From: Nocardia flavorosea
GTDB taxonomy: Bacteria; Actinomycetota; Actinomycetes; Mycobacteriales; Mycobacteriaceae
Direction of reading: 5' to 3'
Assembly (NCBI RefSeq): GCF_015477805.1
Contig: NZ_JADLQL010000001.1
Coordinates: 186,001-250,000, forward strand
Length of the DNA: 64,000 nucleotides
A model generated the notes under the pieces. That model worked only from the letters and a program-made list of their open reading frames with translations, was not told the DNA's origin and made no database searches. Positions 25,004 through 33,296 of the stretch are shown here, piece by piece. Positions within the stretch are counted from its first letter, which is position 1. The number at the start of each line of letters is the position of its first letter. The position numbers and the translations under genes were made by a program.

Positions 25004-25996
25004 TCAGCCGAGTCCGAGGCGCCGGCCGTTCACATCGTGCGGCGGTGGTGCGGGCGATGCCGGAGCGGCCGGGGCCGGGAGTGCGGTATCGGCGCCCAGG
25101 CCTTTCTCCGCGGCGGCGGTCCTGATCGCGTCCACCACCAGCAGTAGCGCGGCCCGGCGGGCCGAATTGGTGCGGTAGGCCAGGGATACGGTCCGGGTGA
25201 GGATGTCACCGAGCGCGATGATGTCCACACCGGGTGGGCGCAGGGCCAGGCCCAGATCCGATACCAGGGCCACACCGAGTCCGGCCGCGACCATCGCCAT
25301 CGCGGTCGCCTGCTCCTCCACCTCGTGGTCGATCCGCGGGGCGACGCCCGCCGATTGGAACGCCAGCCGCGCCGCCTGCCCGAAATGTGAGCGGGCCGGG
25401 GCGAGGATCCACGGATGTTCGGCCAGTTCGGCGAGTGTCACACTGGCCCCGGGCACCGCCCCGGACGGGACGGCGGCGTGGATCCGCTCCACCGCGATCA
25501 CCGCGCGTTGCAGGCCACGGTCCCAGGCCATCGGATAGTTCGAATAGTCGAGTACGAACGACAGATCCAGCACGCCGTCGCGTACCGCCGCCGCGGTCGC
25601 TTCCGGAGCGAGTTCCCGCGTCCGCACCGTGATCCCCGGATGGGACCGGGAAAGCGAGGTGAGTGCGTCCGGCATCAGGCCGGAGGCCACCGACGCCCAC
25701 ACACCGGCCTTCAGCGTCGCCGATACCGATTCGCCGGCATCCTCGAGTGCCTGGGTCGCGCGTTCGACAGCGGCCAGGATCTCCTCGGCATGCTCGGCGA
25801 GCAGGACTCCGAGATCGGTGAGCTGCACGCGGCGTCCACGTCGTTCGAACAACCTGGTACCGACGTCGCGTTCGAGCTGTGCGAGCTGCTGCGATACCGC
25901 CGACGCCGTATAGTGCAGCGCCGTCGCGGCCGCCGTAACCGTCCCGCGTCGATGCAGCTCGCGCAACATTCGCAGGCGCGGGATCGACAAGTCCAT
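25004..25996 (-). CDS. LysR-family transcriptional regulator
   Basis: A 330-residue LysR regulator. The N-terminal winged HTH reads LRELHRRGTVTAAATALHYTASAVSQQLAQLE, and the effector domain follows from about residue 90 (LKAGVWASVASGLMPDAL to the end). The last 30 residues are a Pro/Ala-rich tail. It is divergent from the Glu/Leu-type dehydrogenase with 203 bp between them, and a palindrome 13 bp upstream of its start fits autoregulation. LysR neighbours usually control the divergent gene, so amino-acid catabolism is the likely target. Confidence 0.92.
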   Translation of the reverse strand: MDLSIPRLRMLRELHRRGTVTAAATALHYTASAVSQQLAQLERDVGTRLFERRGRRVQLTDLGVLLAEHAEEILAAVERATQALEDAGESVSATLKAGVWASVASGLMPDALTSLSRSHPGITVRTRELAPEATAAAVRDGVLDLSFVLDYSNYPMAWDRGLQRAVIAVERIHAAVPSGAVPGASVTLAELAEHPWILAPARSHFGQAARLAFQSAGVAPRIDHEVEEQATAMAMVAAGLGVALVSDLGLALRPPGVDIIALGDILTRTVSLAYRTNSARRAALLLVVDAIRTAAAEKGLGADTALPAPAAPASPAPPPHDVNGRRLGLG

Positions 25997-26008
25997 ACAA
26001 CGAGCCTA

Positions 26009-26055
26009 AGCGTTGTGCAGCAACGCTGAACACTGCCGTGAACCAACCGTAAATA
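26009..26055. promoter_or_regulatory. LysR operator and promoter of the dehydrogenase gene
   Basis: AGCGTTG-TGCAG-CAACGCT (26009-26027) is a perfect 7-bp inverted repeat. It abuts TGAACA (26027-26032), which lies 17 bp before TAAATA (26050-26055). The palindrome also sits close to the LysR gene start, so one bound regulator could touch both promoters. Confidence 0.6.
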
Positions 26056-26199
26056 GACGCGCGAGCAGGTGCGACCGCACAGTTATGGGACCGGGCACAC
26101 AAGTGGCCGTGGGGACGAAGAAGTCCGGACGGAACATCTGCGCGCCGGGGCTGCCGCATGCGGTGGCGACGGCCGGACACGAAAAGGAGGTGGTTCATC

Positions 26200-27462
26200 G
26201 TGACGGCGATCGACAACCCTATGGGGAGTACCCCGCCTGTGACCACGCAAACCTTTCCGGACATTCCCGCGGCAACGGCCGCCGCGCCACCGCAACGCCG
26301 GACCGAACCGTATATGCGGCTGCAGTGGACGGATTCGCTGACGGGCGCGGTCGGCTACCTCGTCGTACACACACTGCGCGCAGGTATGGCCACCGGCGGC
26401 ACGCGGATGCGGGCCGGGTGCACCTTGCGGGAGGTCGAGGATCTGGCTCGCGGGATGGCCGATAAGACCGCCACCTTCGATCTGCCGGTCGGCGGGGCCA
26501 AGGGCGGTATCGATTTCGACCCGAAGGATCCGGGTGCGGCCGGTGTGCTCGAACGGTTCTGCGAGGCCATGCGTCCGTGGCTCGACACGCACTGGGTGAC
26601 GGCGGAGGATCTGGGGGTCCCGCAGCATCTGATCGACGAGGTCTTCGAGAAGCTCGGCCTGGGGCAGAGCTACCACGCCGCGATCCGTCGCGCCGGTGAC
26701 CCCGCCGCCACCCTGGAGCGGGTCCGCAACGGACTGAACGCGGCAGTCGAGGGCGGGTTCCTGCTGGGCGATGTGATCGGCGGCTACGGGGTCGCGCACG
26801 CCTGCCTCGCCGCCGCGGTCTGGCGGGGCCGGGCGCCCGCCGAGACGACGGTCGCGATCCAGGGCATCGGCACCATGGGCGGGTCCGCGGCCTATTACCT
26901 GCACGAAGCCGGAATGAAAGTCACTGTGGTCGCCGATGCCGCCGGCGCGCTGTACTGCGCGGACGGGCTGGATATCCCGGCGCTGCTGGATCTGCGTGAC
27001 GGTTTCGGCGAGATCGACCGCACCCGCCTGCCCGACGGGGTCGAGGAACTACCGCGCGCCGCGGTGCTCTCCGCCGAGGTGGACATCCTCGTTCCGGCGG
27101 CGATCTCTTACGCGATCACACCGGACAACTCGTTCGATATCCGGGCCCGGGTCATCGTGGAGGCCGCGAACGCGGCGACCACACCGGAGGCGGAAGCCAT
27201 GCTCGCCGCCCGCGGGGTCGCGGTGCTCCCGGATTTCGTCGCGAACGCGGGCGCGGTGGCCTGGGCGTGGTGGCTGCTTCTCGGCGAGGTCGACGACAAT
27301 CCGGAGAACTCCTTCGACCGGCTGCGCACCACCATGCACAGTAAGGTCGCGCAGTTGCTGGCCGCCTGGGCCGAAGAGGGCGTCACGCCACGCGAGGCGG
27401 GACACCGCCTGGCCGACGAGCCCATGCCGTCGGCCGCCTCCGGTCCGCTCGTGATCCCCTGA
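26200..27462 (+). CDS. Glu/Leu/Phe/Val dehydrogenase family protein
   Basis: A 420-residue amino-acid dehydrogenase. It deaminates an amino acid to the 2-oxo acid with NAD(P), or the reverse. The catalytic Lys lies in LPVGGAKGGIDFDP, and the dinucleotide fold has QGIGTMGGSAAYYL. The first 35 residues are a variable extension. GTG at 26200 follows a near-perfect AAAAGGAGGT ribosome site, so I prefer it to earlier starts. A strong terminator follows at 27481. With the divergent LysR it is a separate regulated unit. Glutamate and branched-chain specificity cannot be told apart by eye. Confidence 0.9.
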   Translation: MTAIDNPMGSTPPVTTQTFPDIPAATAAAPPQRRTEPYMRLQWTDSLTGAVGYLVVHTLRAGMATGGTRMRAGCTLREVEDLARGMADKTATFDLPVGGAKGGIDFDPKDPGAAGVLERFCEAMRPWLDTHWVTAEDLGVPQHLIDEVFEKLGLGQSYHAAIRRAGDPAATLERVRNGLNAAVEGGFLLGDVIGGYGVAHACLAAAVWRGRAPAETTVAIQGIGTMGGSAAYYLHEAGMKVTVVADAAGALYCADGLDIPALLDLRDGFGEIDRTRLPDGVEELPRAAVLSAEVDILVPAAISYAITPDNSFDIRARVIVEAANAATTPEAEAMLAARGVAVLPDFVANAGAVAWAWWLLLGEVDDNPENSFDRLRTTMHSKVAQLLAAWAEEGVTPREAGHRLADEPMPSAASGPLVIP

Positions 27463-27480
27463 TCGCAGACGCCTGCCGCT

Positions 27481-27524
27481 ACGGGCCGGTCGCGCTCACC
27501 TGGCGGTGAGCGCGACCGGCCCGT
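27481..27524 (+). terminator. Terminator with perfect 20-bp stem
   Basis: ACGGGCCGGTCGCGCTCACC (27481-27500) pairs perfectly with 27505-27524 around a TGGC tetraloop, 18 bp after the dehydrogenase stop. No long T-run follows, which is common in actinobacteria. Confidence 0.85.
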
Positions 27525-27623
27525 TCCACGGCACGCCTCGGCGCTCTGTTGTGCCGGAACCTGTCGGCCCCGCGGAGTACGCTCACACGCGCCGGCGTGG
27601 CGGTGACGACATGGAGGTACGTG

Positions 27624-28721
27624 ATGGACGTACTGCTCGGAATCGGGACGCGCAAGGGATTGTTCCTGGCGCGCAGCAAGGACGGTCGGTCGAACTGGGA
27701 GGTGAGTGATCCGCAGTTCGCGGTGGCCGATGTGAAGGCCCTGGCCATCGATACCCGGCGGTCCACGCCGCGCCTGCTGGCCGGCGTACTGGACAGCCAT
27801 TTCGGCCCGACCATGGTGGCCAGCGACGATCTCGGCGCCACCTGGAGCGAGCCGGACGACGCGCCTCTCGCATTTCCGCCGGACACCGGGGCAGCACTAC
27901 AAGGGGTCTGGCAGATCACGCCCGCCACCGCGGCCGAACCGGATGTGGTGTACGCGGGCGCCGAACCGGCCGCGCTGTTCCGCTCCGCCGACGCCGGCCG
28001 GACCTTCGAGTTGGTCCGCGGCCTGTGGGACCATCCGCACCGGCCGGAGTGGATGCCGGGCGGCGGCGGGCTGGCGTTGCATACGATCCTGCCGCATCCG
28101 GCCGACACCCGGCGGATGGCGGTCGCCATCTCCACCGGCGGGGTCTATCGGACCGCCGACGCCGGGGTGTCGTGGAAGCCGGCGAACAAGGGGGTCACGG
28201 CGGATTTCATGCCGGGCGAACTGCCGGAATGGGGACAGTGTGTGCACAAGGTCGCGCTGGACGCCGATACCCCGAGCACCATGTACCTGCAGAACCACGG
28301 CGGGGTTTTCCGCAGCACCGACGAGGGCGTGAGCTGGCAGTCGATCGATGGCGGACTACCCGATTCGAATTTCGGCTTCCCGATCGTCGCGCATCCCCGG
28401 CGTGCCGGAGTGATCTACACCTTCCCGCTGGTGGCGGATATGGAGCGTTTCCGTTTCCCGCCGGACGCCCGCTGTGCGGTGTACCGCAGTGAGGACGGCG
28501 GCGATACCTGGTCCGCGCAGACCGACGGCCTCCCGCAGGGCCGGTTCTGGGCTGCGGTGATGCGCGACGCCATGTGCGCCGACGATGCCGACCCGGCGGG
28601 TATCTATTTCGGCACCCGCAACGGCGAGGTCTACTGCAGTCCCGACGAGGGCGATCATTGGCAACTCGTCGCCGCAAAACTACCGGACGTATTGTGCGTA
28701 CGTGCCGCGGTCGTCGGATAG
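27624..28721 (+). CDS. WD40/sialidase-type beta-propeller protein
   Basis: A 365-residue cytosolic beta-propeller with repeated BNR/Asp-box-like turns: SDDLGATWSEP, SADAGRTFELV, TADAGVSWKPA, STDEGVSWQSI, SEDGGDTWSAQ and SPDEGDHWQLV, six units spread along the chain. There is no signal peptide. It resembles proteins often annotated as exo-alpha-sialidase or glycosyl hydrolase, but no catalytic sialidase residues are evident. The stop is four bases before a ThiS/MoaD-like gene; this pairing is common in actinobacteria and suggests the two act together. ATG 27624 follows GGAGGTACGTG. The function is unknown. Confidence 0.85.
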   Translation: MDVLLGIGTRKGLFLARSKDGRSNWEVSDPQFAVADVKALAIDTRRSTPRLLAGVLDSHFGPTMVASDDLGATWSEPDDAPLAFPPDTGAALQGVWQITPATAAEPDVVYAGAEPAALFRSADAGRTFELVRGLWDHPHRPEWMPGGGGLALHTILPHPADTRRMAVAISTGGVYRTADAGVSWKPANKGVTADFMPGELPEWGQCVHKVALDADTPSTMYLQNHGGVFRSTDEGVSWQSIDGGLPDSNFGFPIVAHPRRAGVIYTFPLVADMERFRFPPDARCAVYRSEDGGDTWSAQTDGLPQGRFWAAVMRDAMCADDADPAGIYFGTRNGEVYCSPDEGDHWQLVAAKLPDVLCVRAAVVG

Positions 28722-28725
28722 CGCC

Positions 28726-28998
28726 GTGGCCCGCGTCCGCCTGCCGTCCATGCTGCGCACCTATGTCGACGGCGCGAAGGAGCTCGATATCGAGGGGGCG
28801 ACTCTCCGCGGTGTTCTGGACGCCGTCCGCGAGCGGTCGCCGGGATTGGAACGCCGGCTGCGCGACGAGAGCGGTCAACTGCGCCGCTACGTGAACTTCT
28901 ACGTCGGCGACGACGAATGCCGAACCCTCGCTGGACAGGACACACCGGTGGGCGCCGATACCGAGATCATGATCATCCCGTCGGTCGCCGGCGGCTGA
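28726..28998 (+). CDS. MoaD/ThiS-family ubiquitin-like sulfur carrier
   Basis: A 90-residue beta-grasp protein starting with GTG, four bases after the propeller gene. It runs VRLPSMLRTYVDGAKELDIEG, LRGVLDAVRERSPGL, VNFYVGDDECR and ends PSVAGG. The terminal Gly-Gly is what E1-like enzymes adenylate to carry sulfur or to conjugate. It could be a second MoaD for molybdopterin, a ThiS-like carrier or a protein modifier. No E1 or MoaE gene is adjacent, so its partner is probably the beta-propeller. A terminator-like hairpin follows. Confidence 0.85.
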   Translation: MARVRLPSMLRTYVDGAKELDIEGATLRGVLDAVRERSPGLERRLRDESGQLRRYVNFYVGDDECRTLAGQDTPVGADTEIMIIPSVAGG

Positions 28999-29004
28999 AG
29001 GCGC

Positions 29005-29030
29005 CGCAGACCCGGCCCGGCGGGTCCGCG
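29005..29030 (+). terminator. Hairpin after the sulfur-carrier gene
   Basis: CGCAGACCCG and CGGGTCCGCG pair in nine of ten positions around a GCCCGG loop, seven bases after the stop. It separates the propeller/carrier pair from ald. Confidence 0.5.
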
Positions 29031-29097
29031 TCGAAACGTGATCGGCCCGCACCGGTTCTCGGAAATCCTGCCGGCGTGTACGAGTAGGAGGAGAGTA

Positions 29098-30225
29098 ATG
29101 CGTATCGGCGTGCCGAGGGAACTCAAGGATCACGAATACCGGGTCGCCCTCACTCCGATCGGCGTACACGAACTCACCAGCCAGGGACATCGAGTCGATA
29201 TCGAGAAAGACGCCGGTCTCGGCTCATCCATCACCGATGCCGAATTCGCCACCGCCGGTGCGCGGATCGTCGACCGCGCCGAAGACATCTGGGGTGAGGC
29301 CGATCTGGTGCTCAAAGTGAAGGAGCCGATCCCGGCCGAATATCCACTGCTGCGCGCCGGCCTGGTGCTTTTCACCTACCTGCACCTCGCCGCCGATCGC
29401 CCGCTCACCGAGGCACTCCTCGACGGCGGGGTCACCGGTATCGCCTACGAAACAGTCCAGTTGCCGTCGGGCATTCTGCCGCTGCTCTACCCGATGTCGG
29501 AGGTCGCGGGCTGTCTCGCACCCCAGGTCGGCGCCCATTCGCTGATGAAGGCACAACGCGGGCGTGGGGTGCTGATGGGCGGGGTCGGTGGTGTGGCGAA
29601 CTCCCGGGTGGTCATCATCGGCGCGGGGGTCGCCGGTCAGAACGCCGCGAATATCGCTCTGGGGATGGGCGCCGATGTCACGCTGCTCGACACCGACCTC
29701 GACAAACTACGAATGTCGTTCTGGCGCTACAACAATCGTGTGCACGGTCTGGCCTCGTCCCGTTTGGCGATCGAACAGCAGGTCAGCCGGGCGGATCTGG
29801 TGATCGGTGCAGTGCTGATCCCGGGAGCGTCGGCGCCCAAGCTCGTCGGCAACGACCTGGTCGCACGGATGAAACCGGGTTCCGTGCTCGTCGATATCGC
29901 CATCGATCAGGGCGGATGTTTCGAGGATTCACGGCCGACCACACATTCCGAACCCACCTTCGCGGTGCACGATTCGATTTTCTACTGTGTGGCGAACATG
30001 CCCGGTGCCGTACCGAACACCTCGACCTACGCCCTCACCAATTCGACGCTGCCCTATGTTGTCGCCCTTGCGAACAATGGCTGGCGTGCGGCGCTGCGCG
30101 CGGATCCGGCGCTCGGCAGAGGTCTCAACACCTGTGCCGGCGCCGTGACCAACGAGCCGGTGGCCGAGGCCCATGGGCTCACACCCGTCGCGCTCCCCGA
30201 TGTTCTCGGCCGGCAGCAAGGATAA
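29098..30225 (+). CDS. ald: alanine dehydrogenase
   Basis: A 375-residue NAD-dependent alanine dehydrogenase of normal length. It interconverts L-alanine and pyruvate plus ammonia as a hexamer. Family residues are visible: ELKDHEYRVALTP (Arg15), LVLKVKEP (catalytic Lys near 75), TYLHLAAD (catalytic His near 96), the nucleotide motif IIGAGVAGQNAA and VDIAIDQGG with the catalytic Asp. The AGGAGGAGAGTA ribosome site fixes ATG 29098. It stands alone, and such genes are often induced by alanine or low oxygen; no operator was recognised here. Confidence 0.95.
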   Translation: MRIGVPRELKDHEYRVALTPIGVHELTSQGHRVDIEKDAGLGSSITDAEFATAGARIVDRAEDIWGEADLVLKVKEPIPAEYPLLRAGLVLFTYLHLAADRPLTEALLDGGVTGIAYETVQLPSGILPLLYPMSEVAGCLAPQVGAHSLMKAQRGRGVLMGGVGGVANSRVVIIGAGVAGQNAANIALGMGADVTLLDTDLDKLRMSFWRYNNRVHGLASSRLAIEQQVSRADLVIGAVLIPGASAPKLVGNDLVARMKPGSVLVDIAIDQGGCFEDSRPTTHSEPTFAVHDSIFYCVANMPGAVPNTSTYALTNSTLPYVVALANNGWRAALRADPALGRGLNTCAGAVTNEPVAEAHGLTPVALPDVLGRQQG

Positions 30226-30421
30226 GAGCGGCCGGCTGCGCGATAGGGTTTGCCACGGCGGGTGCGGGGTTCACTCTCCCCGGGCTGTCGCCCGGACTTC
30301 GGCGGCCCGGCCTGCGAGACTGGAGAGATACAGCGCCGGATTTCGTCGCGTGCCGTACTGCCGCCGCAATCGGCCGGCAGTGCAGGAACTGGTGGGCCCT
30401 AGTGAAGTGAGGTGGTCTGCG

Positions 30422-30823
30422 ATGCCCGCGCCCCGGTGGATCGCTCGCGCAAACAAAGCCGGTCTGAACCGGATCACGAAGGTTATCGCGCCGTGGGCGC
30501 CGGGCTGGGCGGTCGTCGTTCATCGCGGACGCCGTTCCGGCCGGATATTCCGGACCCCACTGTGGGCGTTCCGGCGCGACGACGGGTATGTGATCGCATT
30601 GACCTACGGCGCAGAGTCGGACTGGGTACGTAACGTTCTCGCCGCAGGCGGTTGCCGGCTCGAAACGCGACGACGGCGCTACGCGGTCGGCTCGCCGCAC
30701 GTCTACCGGGACGAATCCGCCGGCGATATGCCGCCGCTCATCCGGTTCGTGCTGCGCCGAGTGATCAAAGCGCCGGAATTCCTCAGGGTCGAAGTGATCG
30801 CCGAACTGGACGCCTCGAAGTAG
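30422..30823 (+). CDS. DUF385/Ddn-like F420-binding nitroreductase family protein
   Basis: A 133-residue protein with the split beta-barrel of the deazaflavin-dependent family: VVVHRGRRSGRIFRTPLWAF, DDGYVIALTYGAESDWVRNVLAAGG, then a charged C-terminus. The TPLW and YG..SDWVRN segments are the usual F420 and substrate contact regions. Relatives use F420H2 to reduce quinones or nitro groups. The Tyr residues that define true Ddn are not clearly present, so the exact role is open. ATG 30422 follows AAGTGAGGTGG. It is a single gene between ald and the nitronate monooxygenase. Confidence 0.8.
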   Translation: MPAPRWIARANKAGLNRITKVIAPWAPGWAVVVHRGRRSGRIFRTPLWAFRRDDGYVIALTYGAESDWVRNVLAAGGCRLETRRRRYAVGSPHVYRDESAGDMPPLIRFVLRRVIKAPEFLRVEVIAELDASK

Positions 30824-30973
30824 TCGGTCACCGGGTCGCTGCCCGCGCGGACGACGGCCCGATGAGCGGTCGGGTGCAGCTGCCGGAGGTGGCCGGGGCA
30901 CCGGGTACGGTCGCGGAAAGAAACTGGATCCGGCATTCCGAAGCCGGTGCACAGACGAGCGAGGTGGACCGTA

Positions 30974-31933
30974 ATGCTGTCGACGCCCTGGTCGCGGGAG
31001 ATGGGTTTGCGCGCCCCGATAGTCAATGCCCCGATGGGCGGCGTGGCAGGCGGACGCCTGGCCGCCGCGGTCACCGCTGCCGGTGGCCTGGGAATGATCG
31101 GAATGGGTAGTACGGGTTCGGCCGCTCGGCTGACCGAGGAGCTGGAACTGCTCGGTACGGTGTCCGGGCCGTTCGGTATCGGGCTGGTGGATTGGGTCCT
31201 GGCGCGGGACCCCGGTCTGCTCGATACGGCGCTCGCCGCGCGACCTGCGGTGATCTCGGTCGGTTTCACCGACGATTTCTCCTGGGTACCGCGGCTGCAC
31301 CGGCACGGCGTCACGGCGGTGACTCAGGTCTACGATGCGGAACAGGCCCGCCGCGCCGCCGGCGCGGGCGTGGATGTGCTGGTCGCCCGGGGCGCCGAAG
31401 GCGGCGGTCACGGGGAGCCGCTGCTGGGCACCCTGCCGTTGCTCGATGCCGTGCTGGACGCGGTGGACGTGCCGGTACTGGCGGCCGGTGGCATCTCCAC
31501 CGGCCGCACACTCGCGGCAGTACTCGCCGCAGGTGCTGCGGGGGCATGGCTGGGAACGCGGTTTTCGGTATGCACCGAGGCGCTCACCTCGCACAACGCA
31601 CGCGAGGCGCTGTTTCGCGCGCGGGCCACCGACACCGTCACCACCCGTGTTTTCGATATCGGCCAGAATTTGCCCTGGCCTGCGAATTTCCCTTCCCGCG
31701 TGCTGCGCAACGATTTCACACGGCAATGGAAACAGTGCGAAGACGAGTTGGGCGGCTCCCTCGCGGCCCACCGGGCCCTTGCCGCGGCGACGGCCGCCGA
31801 CGACCCCGCGGTGGCACCGGTCGACGCCGGACAAGGCGTGGGCACCGTGACAGCGAGCACACCGGCGCAGGTGATCGTCGATGACCTGTGTGCGACAGCG
31901 CAGCGGTGCCTGCAGAAGTTCGCCACACACTGA
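30974..31933 (+). CDS. nitronate monooxygenase / NPD-like FMN oxidoreductase
   Basis: A 319-residue TIM-barrel flavoprotein of the 2-nitropropane dioxygenase family. It has PIVNAPMGGVAGGRLAAAV, the FMN phosphate site VLAAGGISTGRT, GAWLGTRF, and the catalytic-His loop ARGAEGGGHGEP. It oxidises nitronates such as propionate-3-nitronate to aldehydes with O2. ATG 30974 follows a GAGGTGGACC ribosome site. It stands alone, and 261 bp without features separate it from the convergent peptidase-like gene. Confidence 0.88.
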   Translation: MLSTPWSREMGLRAPIVNAPMGGVAGGRLAAAVTAAGGLGMIGMGSTGSAARLTEELELLGTVSGPFGIGLVDWVLARDPGLLDTALAARPAVISVGFTDDFSWVPRLHRHGVTAVTQVYDAEQARRAAGAGVDVLVARGAEGGGHGEPLLGTLPLLDAVLDAVDVPVLAAGGISTGRTLAAVLAAGAAGAWLGTRFSVCTEALTSHNAREALFRARATDTVTTRVFDIGQNLPWPANFPSRVLRNDFTRQWKQCEDELGGSLAAHRALAAATAADDPAVAPVDAGQGVGTVTASTPAQVIVDDLCATAQRCLQKFATH

Positions 31934-32194
31934 AGGCCGGAAGGGGCCGAGGCGCGGTTGCGATGGCGAACCGGCGGAACGCAACTGCCAGCGGTACCCG
32001 AAACAGTGCAGCGAAGTGAGTCGCAGCGACCGACGCGAAACCCTCCGCGACTCAGTGCTACCGGGGTCGATTGCCGGGTGTCGGCGTCGGTCTGCACAGC
32101 CCGTACCATCCCGATTCCGCAATCGGCACCGTGTGCAGTCCGCACGGGTCGCGGACGCCCGGCCGTCGGGCACCCCGGGCGACACGGTCGGTAC

Positions 32195-32842
32195 TCAGCA
32201 GGTCACCTGTACATCGGCCCCTGAGTAGAACGAGACGTGCACGTGGTCGTAGTGGTTCTGTGTCGGGCTCCCGCGGTCTTCCATATACGACCAGCCGCTG
32301 CCGTCGTTGTACTGCTGCTGCCAGATCACGTAGGAGACACCGAATCGCTCTTTGTTGGCGAGGACGAAATCGGCGATCGCATCGCCGTGCGCGGGATCGG
32401 AGGTCATGAAGTCGAGCGCCAGGCCGGCACCGTGCTCGCCGTCGTAGCGGCCGTTGGCGCCGCCGATATCGGCGACTCCGAACGTCTGGCCGATCAGGTT
32501 GCCCACCTGGGCCACGTGCGGCTGGGTTCCGGCGAGTTCCGTGGAACACGGGATCATCGGCGGCGGCGGTGCGTGGCGTTTCAGGTACCGCGCCGGTTCC
32601 CGCGGCGCGTCGACTGCCGCGACTGCCTCGGCGGGCTGTGGAGGCATCGGCGGGGTTTCCGACGCGGCACCGGTACCGGTCGCGGGAGACGCCTGTGTAT
32701 CCGCCGCTACCGCGGTGGCCTGCGGGGTCGGGGCGGGACGTGCCATCACCGACAGCGCGATGACGGCCGTTGCCGCAACCGTGCTTCCGGCCAGTGGAGC
32801 GAGCTTCCGGGCTCGGGCCGGCTTGCGATGTTGACCAGGCAT
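32195..32842 (-). CDS. secreted protein with M15/VanY-like C-terminal domain
   Basis: A 215-residue exported protein. A basic start (MPGQHRKPARARK) and one hydrophobic segment (about residues 17-34) form a signal peptide or anchor. A Pro/Ala-rich linker of about 60 residues follows, then a compact domain from PCSTELAGTQPHV. That domain contains GRYDGEHGAGLALDFM and NHYDHVHVSF, which match the metal-binding His/Asp/His pattern of D-Ala-D-Ala carboxypeptidase-like proteins. Two Cys near its ends could form a disulfide. It probably acts on peptidoglycan at the cell surface; the enzyme activity is inferred. Confidence 0.8.
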   Translation of the reverse strand: MPGQHRKPARARKLAPLAGSTVAATAVIALSVMARPAPTPQATAVAADTQASPATGTGAASETPPMPPQPAEAVAAVDAPREPARYLKRHAPPPPMIPCSTELAGTQPHVAQVGNLIGQTFGVADIGGANGRYDGEHGAGLALDFMTSDPAHGDAIADFVLANKERFGVSYVIWQQQYNDGSGWSYMEDRGSPTQNHYDHVHVSFYSGADVQVTC

Positions 32843-33296
32843 GATGGTGACTACTCGTAACGCTCGGAGACAAGATCACCGTTAGATTACGAAATGGTCG
32901 CGGCAAAGTCACGGCAGCATGCTGGCGTACTCGAGTCATCGCCCGGGTCGCCCATGGGACGCGCAAGCGTGACTGCCCAGGGCCTCGGCTGGGCGAGGGC
33001 AGCGTCGCGTCCGCCGTTCTCCTGCTTCGCGGTGGAGCCGGTGCCCTGTCGGCCTGCTCCATCGCGCGCACGATCCGGTGGCGGTCGAGAGCAGTGCGCC
33101 CCGGTACGCAGGTCGGTAGACGGGGCGTTCTCGGCCACTGAATCCCGAGCCGGCACTCTCCCGCAGTACCGAATGCCTGTGCTCCGCAATAAGAATTCCG
33201 GCCCCGACCGCGCTGTTGCGGGGAGACAATCGTCGGACCGCTGGAAAGGGTCCGCGGACTCGTATCGCGGGCGTATGCACGATCCGTAGGAGGGCC
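32843..33296. other. 454-bp divergent intergenic region
   Basis: It separates the secreted peptidase-like gene from the acyl-CoA ligase. On the minus strand, TAATCTAACGGTG and, in reverse, GTAACG (32856-32861) lie close to the peptidase gene and recall MtrA-type GTAAC boxes, which control cell-wall genes in actinobacteria; this is weak. I found no gene in the remaining 350 bp. Confidence 0.4.

Noticed and set aside
30179..32185. Long minus-strand open frame (668 codons)
   Set aside because: Antisense to three recognisable plus-strand genes; Arg/His/Gly-rich with no domains.
32843..33100. ydaO (c-di-AMP) riboswitch before the secreted peptidase-like gene
   Set aside because: Considered because such leaders precede cell-wall hydrolases in actinobacteria, but the conserved core could not be found.
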